64,000 bases of DNA from Candidatus Woesearchaeota archaeon CG10_big_fil_rev_8_21_14_0_10_45_16. Its GTDB lineage: Archaea > Nanobdellota > Nanobdellia > Woesearchaeales > GW2011-AR9. Of the stretch, positions 61,102 to 64,000 are shown one piece after another (the stretch's first letter is position 1; each line of letters opens with the position of its first letter). The translations under genes and the position numbers were made by a program. The notes under the pieces are model-generated. The model was given only the letters and a program-made list of their open reading frames with translations. It searched no databases and was not told where the DNA came from. The stretch spans positions 495,390 to 559,389 of the forward strand of contig PCXY01000005.1 of NCBI GenBank assembly GCA_002762785.1, read 5' to 3'.

Positions 61102-61734
61102 CTACTTGATATTTTTACATTCAACTATTTGCATATTTCCCAACAAATGCGTTTCTTTGTTTAATGGTTTAAGATTAACAGCTTTAAGATAACGTTCTAA
61201 TCCAACATTCATGAAATGGTCATAATATTTGCTTTCCCAAAGTTTGGCGATCCTGAAACCAATCCACGCAATCATTTTATTTCTTGGTTTGTGATAATCA
61301 ACAATAATAATCTGGCCGTTTTTCTTTGTTGTTCTAATCATCTCTTTTAAAATCATCAAGCCTATTTCTTCAGGCATGTCATGTAAGCCGAATGAAATTG
61401 ATGATGCGTCAAATGTTGAATTTTTATAATCTATCTTGGTAGCATCTCCGTAGATAAATTTTAATTTGTATGATGATTTTATTTTTTTGTTGGCATATCT
61501 TAGCATATCTGGGGAGAGATCAATTCCAACAACAGAAAAACCGCGTTTAGCAAATGCAATGGATTGGTTTCCTGTTCCACATGCCAGGTCTAATATTTTT
61601 GAGTTCTTATCTTTGATTTTGTTGGCAACTTTTTTTCTTAAAGAACTAACAAGGAACTCAATATAATCATAGACTGGAGCCATTCGCTTGAACCATCTTA
61701 CATTGTACCATTTATGTTTTTCTTTGACATCCAT
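61102..61734 (-). CDS. SAM-dependent methyltransferase, UbiE-like (cassette C22)
   Basis: 210 aa. Motif I ILDLACGTGNQSIAFAK, acidic loop VVGIDLSPDML, motif II FIYGDATKIDYKNSTFDASSISFGLHDM, motif III KNGQIIIVDYHKP. Class I fold closest to UbiE/Coq5-type C-methyltransferases; the substrate is unknown, possibly an isoprenoid ring compound given the C5 and C15 cargo. Confidence 0.88.
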   Translation of the reverse strand: MDVKEKHKWYNVRWFKRMAPVYDYIEFLVSSLRKKVANKIKDKNSKILDLACGTGNQSIAFAKRGFSVVGIDLSPDMLRYANKKIKSSYKLKFIYGDATKIDYKNSTFDASSISFGLHDMPEEIGLMILKEMIRTTKKNGQIIIVDYHKPRNKMIAWIGFRIAKLWESKYYDHFMNVGLERYLKAVNLKPLNKETHLLGNMQIVECKNIK

Positions 61735-61812
61735 AATGCAATTATAAGAAACGCATTTAATATAAATATATCGAATGAAATATGCAAGGGGAGGGGCTTC
61801 TTCAACAACTTA

Positions 61813-62013
61813 GAGTCTTTTTTGAATTTCGTTTAACATCGCGATTAAGAGAAGTTGGATTTTTGAGAGTGGAGCGTAGCGACCTCCAAAAATTCAATTT
61901 GGGAAAATTCCTGCAAGGGATTTTCCTCTTAATCGCTGTTAAACTCCCCGAACGAAACGAAGTGGAGTGAGAGTGCAACGTGGTCGACCGAAGGGAGAAG
62001 TTCGGGGCTCGCC
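61813..62013 (+). repeat. Cassette site E23 with long centre
   Basis: 3' arm of C22 at 61813-61826, outer GGGGAGGGGCTT at about 61788. TAACA 61834-61838, TC, a centre closed by GCGATTAAGAG/CTCTTAATCGC, TGTTA 61937-61941. Inside are GAAGTTGGATTTTTG/CAAAAATTCAATTTGGG and a GGAAAATTCCTGCAAGGGATTTTCC hairpin (in parts). 5' arm of C23 (TTCGGGGCTCGCC) at 62001-62013. Confidence 0.9.
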
Positions 62014-62062
62014 GAAAATTCGTTGTTATCGTAGTTGTTGAAAAATAAGTTATTAACTTTTA

Positions 62063-62091
62063 AGTAGTAAAAGAAACGAAAGATTTATAAA
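62063..62091 (+). promoter_or_regulatory. Promoter of cassette C23, nearly identical to that of C20
   Basis: AGTAGT 62063, CGAAAG 62077-62082, TTTATAA 62084-62090; AACGAAAGATTTAT (62075-62088) is inverted at 62485-62498, again over the stop codon. Confidence 0.8.
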
Positions 62092-62113
62092 GCATTGATT
62101 TATTCTGATTAGT

Positions 62114-62488
62114 ATGGCAGAAAAAGAAAGTTCAGGAAGTAGCAACCCATTAGGTTGTTTAGCTCCAGCAGTAGGAATTGCAGGATTGGTTGCTACACTA
62201 GCATTAGGGCCAATGGATCTTGGAAGATCTGTGTATAATCAAATTATTGGAGATACTCCAATTCTAAAAAGAGAACTTTTAGATTATACACGAAGAGATA
62301 TTCAAAGAAGCAATCCTAAATATACTGTTCAACAGGTTGAGGGTAATCTTGCTAATGAATTAGGTTACAAACTTGAAGGAGATAAAATAGACCCTCAAGA
62401 TGTGAGTATTGAAAAGTTATGGGATGCTTCTGAAGATCATGCAAGATCATGGTATCAGAAATGGGTTTGGCCCTCTTTAGATGAATAA
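62114..62488 (+). CDS. Small membrane protein (cassette C23)
   Basis: 124 aa. One N-terminal hydrophobic segment (PLGCLAPAVGIAGLVATLALGP) and a charged helical C-terminus ending ARSWYQKWVWPSLDE. Unrelated to the C20 protein although the DNA before the promoter and after the stop is nearly the same. No family recognised. Confidence 0.68.
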   Translation: MAEKESSGSSNPLGCLAPAVGIAGLVATLALGPMDLGRSVYNQIIGDTPILKRELLDYTRRDIQRSNPKYTVQQVEGNLANELGYKLEGDKIDPQDVSIEKLWDASEDHARSWYQKWVWPSLDE

Positions 62489-62630
62489 ATCTTTCGTTCT
62501 ATAATTTTTATTTTTCAACAATTTCGTTAAAATTTCGTTAGGCAAAATTACGAAGTAATTTTGTGAGTTTTTCTTTTATGATTTTAACGAAGATAACAAC
62601 ATTAGAATTTTCGGTTTTAACCTCTGTGGA

Positions 62631-62901
62631 GGCGAGCCCCGAATTGAGTTTAACGTCCGAATTAACCGAAGTTTTCAATGGGTGGTATCTTGAATGAGGC
62701 ACCCCACAGTCAAGAACAGGTTAGGGTAGATTTAATTAACGAAGTGTAAAAATCTGGATGAAAATTTGGGCGTAGTGGAGTGACTTACGTAGTGGGGAAC
62801 GGAACGAAGCTGGTTAATTCGTGTTATATGACCCGAACTACGAAGTGGAGAGGGGAAGGTTTAACTCTGAAAGAGATTAAACCGCACAGTTTTTTGTGAC
62901 C
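62631..62901 (+). repeat. Cassette site E24 with long centre
   Basis: 3' arm of C23 at 62631-62643. TAACG 62651-62655, TC, a ~165-nt centre closed by CGAATTAACC/GGTTAATTCG, TGTTA 62822-62826. Its inner part shares GGGTGGTATC and GAGGCACCCCACAG with E10 but has different outer stems. 5' arm of C24 (AGTTTTTTGTGACC) at 62888-62901, then GACTGGTGCC and GGGGGACTTAAG mirrored after the gene. Confidence 0.9.
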
Positions 62902-63081
62902 GAGCATAGAGACTGGTGCCGTTTTTAATCTTCATTTATTCTTTATTATTTTATTTAGAAAAGGGGGACTTAAGAAAAAGACATGATGTTCATTTTTGTT
63001 TCATTATATTTATAAACTGGAACCTCTAGATTAGATTAATTAGGTGATTCTAGATGATTAACACTATTTGGGGGAATAAAA

Positions 63082-63603
63082 ATGTATGATCAAACAAAAA
63101 GTTATGAAGTAAATGTAGCTGAATTACTTTCTGGAGTTTCATTAGCTAGTGATTTAAATACTGATAATATGAGGGCCACACATATTAGGGAATTACGTAG
63201 CGAAGCCCTATACGACGTATTTGGAGCAATTTATGATGAATTTAAAGGAGATGTTTTTCCTAGATTGGAGGGTAAAGGAATTGTTTTAGAAGGAATGTTC
63301 TCGAGAGAATCTCGCTCTAGTCCTACTTCTTTTAGTTCAACTTCTTATCCCGCTCCTCTTGGTATGATTCTGACTCCTGAAAATTTAGGTATAAATCGAA
63401 CACCAAATTTATCTCAACCACATTACGTAAGATTTAATACAGAAGATTGTGTTAGTCTACCTGCAAGTAGAGATTATGCTGGTTTAGATTGGTTAATAGG
63501 GACATTTGTTTCAGAAACAGATCCGGAATATGTTGAGAAGGGAAGACGTAATGTTAGTGGTTGGAAGGAATGGCAAATGAAAGAACAAAGGCGAAGTGCT
63601 TAA
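63082..63603 (+). CDS. Unknown protein (cassette C24)
   Basis: 173 aa, hydrophilic, with a Ser-rich middle (SRESRSSPTSFSSTSYPAPLG). No family recognised. GGGGGAAT lies 7 nt before the ATG. A short upstream frame starts at 63055 and its stop TGA overlaps the start of this gene (ATGTATGA), so translation coupling is possible. A TATA box (ATATTTATAAAC) lies near 63006. Confidence 0.68.
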   Translation: MYDQTKSYEVNVAELLSGVSLASDLNTDNMRATHIRELRSEALYDVFGAIYDEFKGDVFPRLEGKGIVLEGMFSRESRSSPTSFSSTSYPAPLGMILTPENLGINRTPNLSQPHYVRFNTEDCVSLPASRDYAGLDWLIGTFVSETDPEYVEKGRRNVSGWKEWQMKEQRRSA

Positions 63604-63724
63604 CGAAATTGATTTCTTTTTTATTATACTTTTTTCTTAAGTCCCCCTAATTTTTAATAATTCATAAAGTTAACAGAATAAAGGCACCAGTCAAAGTTGT
63701 AAAGTTCAAATTCATCTTCTTAAA

Positions 63725-63926
63725 GGTCACAAAAAATTTCATATAACGTCGCAACTATGCGAAGTCGTTTAAGTTCGGAGCGAAGCGGAGAACATTAAAC
63801 GATTTGGGAAATGTCCCGAGCTGAGGGACTTTCCGCATAGTTGCTGTTAAACGAGGGTGAGGAGCGCAGCGACGAAAGCGCAGCGTCCCCAAGCGACCGA
63901 AGGGAGCGCAGAGTTTTCTTACTGCC
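63725..63926 (+). repeat. Cassette site E25, beginning of C25
   Basis: 3' arm of C24 at 63725-63738. TAACG 63744-63748, TC, a centre closed by GCAACTATGCG/CGCATAGTTGC with GAAGTCGTTTAA...TTAAACGATTTGGGA inside, TGTTA 63845-63849. Leader GAGGAGCGCAGCGACGAAAGC. The 5' arm of C25 (TTTTCTTACTGCC) ends at 63926. No gene is visible in the last 75 nt. Confidence 0.88.
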
Positions 63927-64000
63927 GAAAATCCAGTTAGTGCCGTAGTTTTTGCCGACATTATAGTTAATAGATTACTGCTTTAGCAGAGTAGAGTTTA

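Noticed and set aside
63755..63961. Minus-strand open frame within E25
   Set aside because: It lies on the structured site and leader; its product is an artefact of GC-rich hairpin DNA.
39149..64000. CRISPR array
   Set aside because: The repeats are far apart (0.6-2.8 kb), variable in length and separated by genes; no cas genes are present.
39149..64000. The repeated sites as ordinary transcription terminators
   Set aside because: They are much larger and more ordered than terminators, all point one way regardless of gene direction, and their outer arms pair across whole genes.
39149..64000. Terminal inverted repeats of insertion sequences or MITEs
   Set aside because: Each inverted pair is private to one cassette, no target-site duplications or transposase genes are seen, and cores are shared between neighbours.

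Overview
The window is archaeal. It carries an archaeal-type glutamyl-tRNA synthetase, ribosomal protein L10e, a fused aspartate carbamoyltransferase, a NOG1-type GTPase, a Hel308 C-terminal half and an intron-containing tRNA-Ile. TATA boxes lie about 25 nt upstream of many starts, giving mostly leaderless mRNAs, and stretches of Shine-Dalgarno sequence decide a few other starts. The gene set (COG1361-type adaptors with MacB-like exporters, NTase-HEPN protein, B3/B4 protein, HTH_10 regulator) recalls DPANN archaea of the Woesearchaeota kind. That placement is inference.

Positions 1-39 kb are ordinary chromosome of moderate GC. A partial DsbA-like membrane protein is followed by an ABC exporter operon with a secreted adaptor (1.5-6.0 kb). 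Then come gltX, a VTT membrane protein, tRNA-Gln, B3/B4 protein, pyrBI, an AT-rich regulator pair (13.1-14.4 kb), argS, cutA, rpl10e, a Nudix and a radical SAM enzyme. These are followed by a large inverted-repeat element (22.7-23.0 kb), tRNA-Ile with intron, two cadherin-like surface proteins, truncated Hel308, a LysM-like protein with a class III cyclase, transporters, NOG1, rlmH, a CYTH protein and tRNA-Ala.

Positions 39.15-64.0 kb are quite different: AT-richer genes set in a tandem array of 25 structured sites (E1-E25, one of them a vestige), all in the same orientation. The array makes 23 complete cassette units (named C1-C24, with C8 and C9 fused), a partial unit at the left and one running out of the window at the right. 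Each site has a core with TAACA and TGTTA arms, usually a TC bulge and a palindromic centre of variable length. It is followed by a conserved GC-rich leader (typical core GAGAGCGCAGCGTGGTCGA). Two kinds of complementarity tie each cassette together. The first and last 6-8 bases of a cassette are complementary in 20 of 23 units, with the crossover expected near G|TTA, as in integron cassettes. A further cassette-specific 11-16 bp arm flanks the gene on both sides, so the gene sits in the loop of a hairpin. Cassettes with nearly identical shells carry unrelated genes (C20/C23 and C10/C24), while C1/C11 are a duplicated deaminase cassette.

Cargo is mostly one gene per cassette, on either strand and with its own promoter. 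It includes deaminases, SGNH hydrolase, HIT-MazG fusion, UbiA-like and phytoene-synthase-like enzymes, PurM, 2H phosphoesterase, SET protein, MutS-like ATPase, metallophosphoesterase lipoprotein, methyltransferase, possible HEPN-type defence modules (C13, C19) and many small unknown membrane proteins. No recombinase gene lies in the window; the array continues beyond position 64000. I regard this integron-like hairpin-cassette array as the main discovery of the window.
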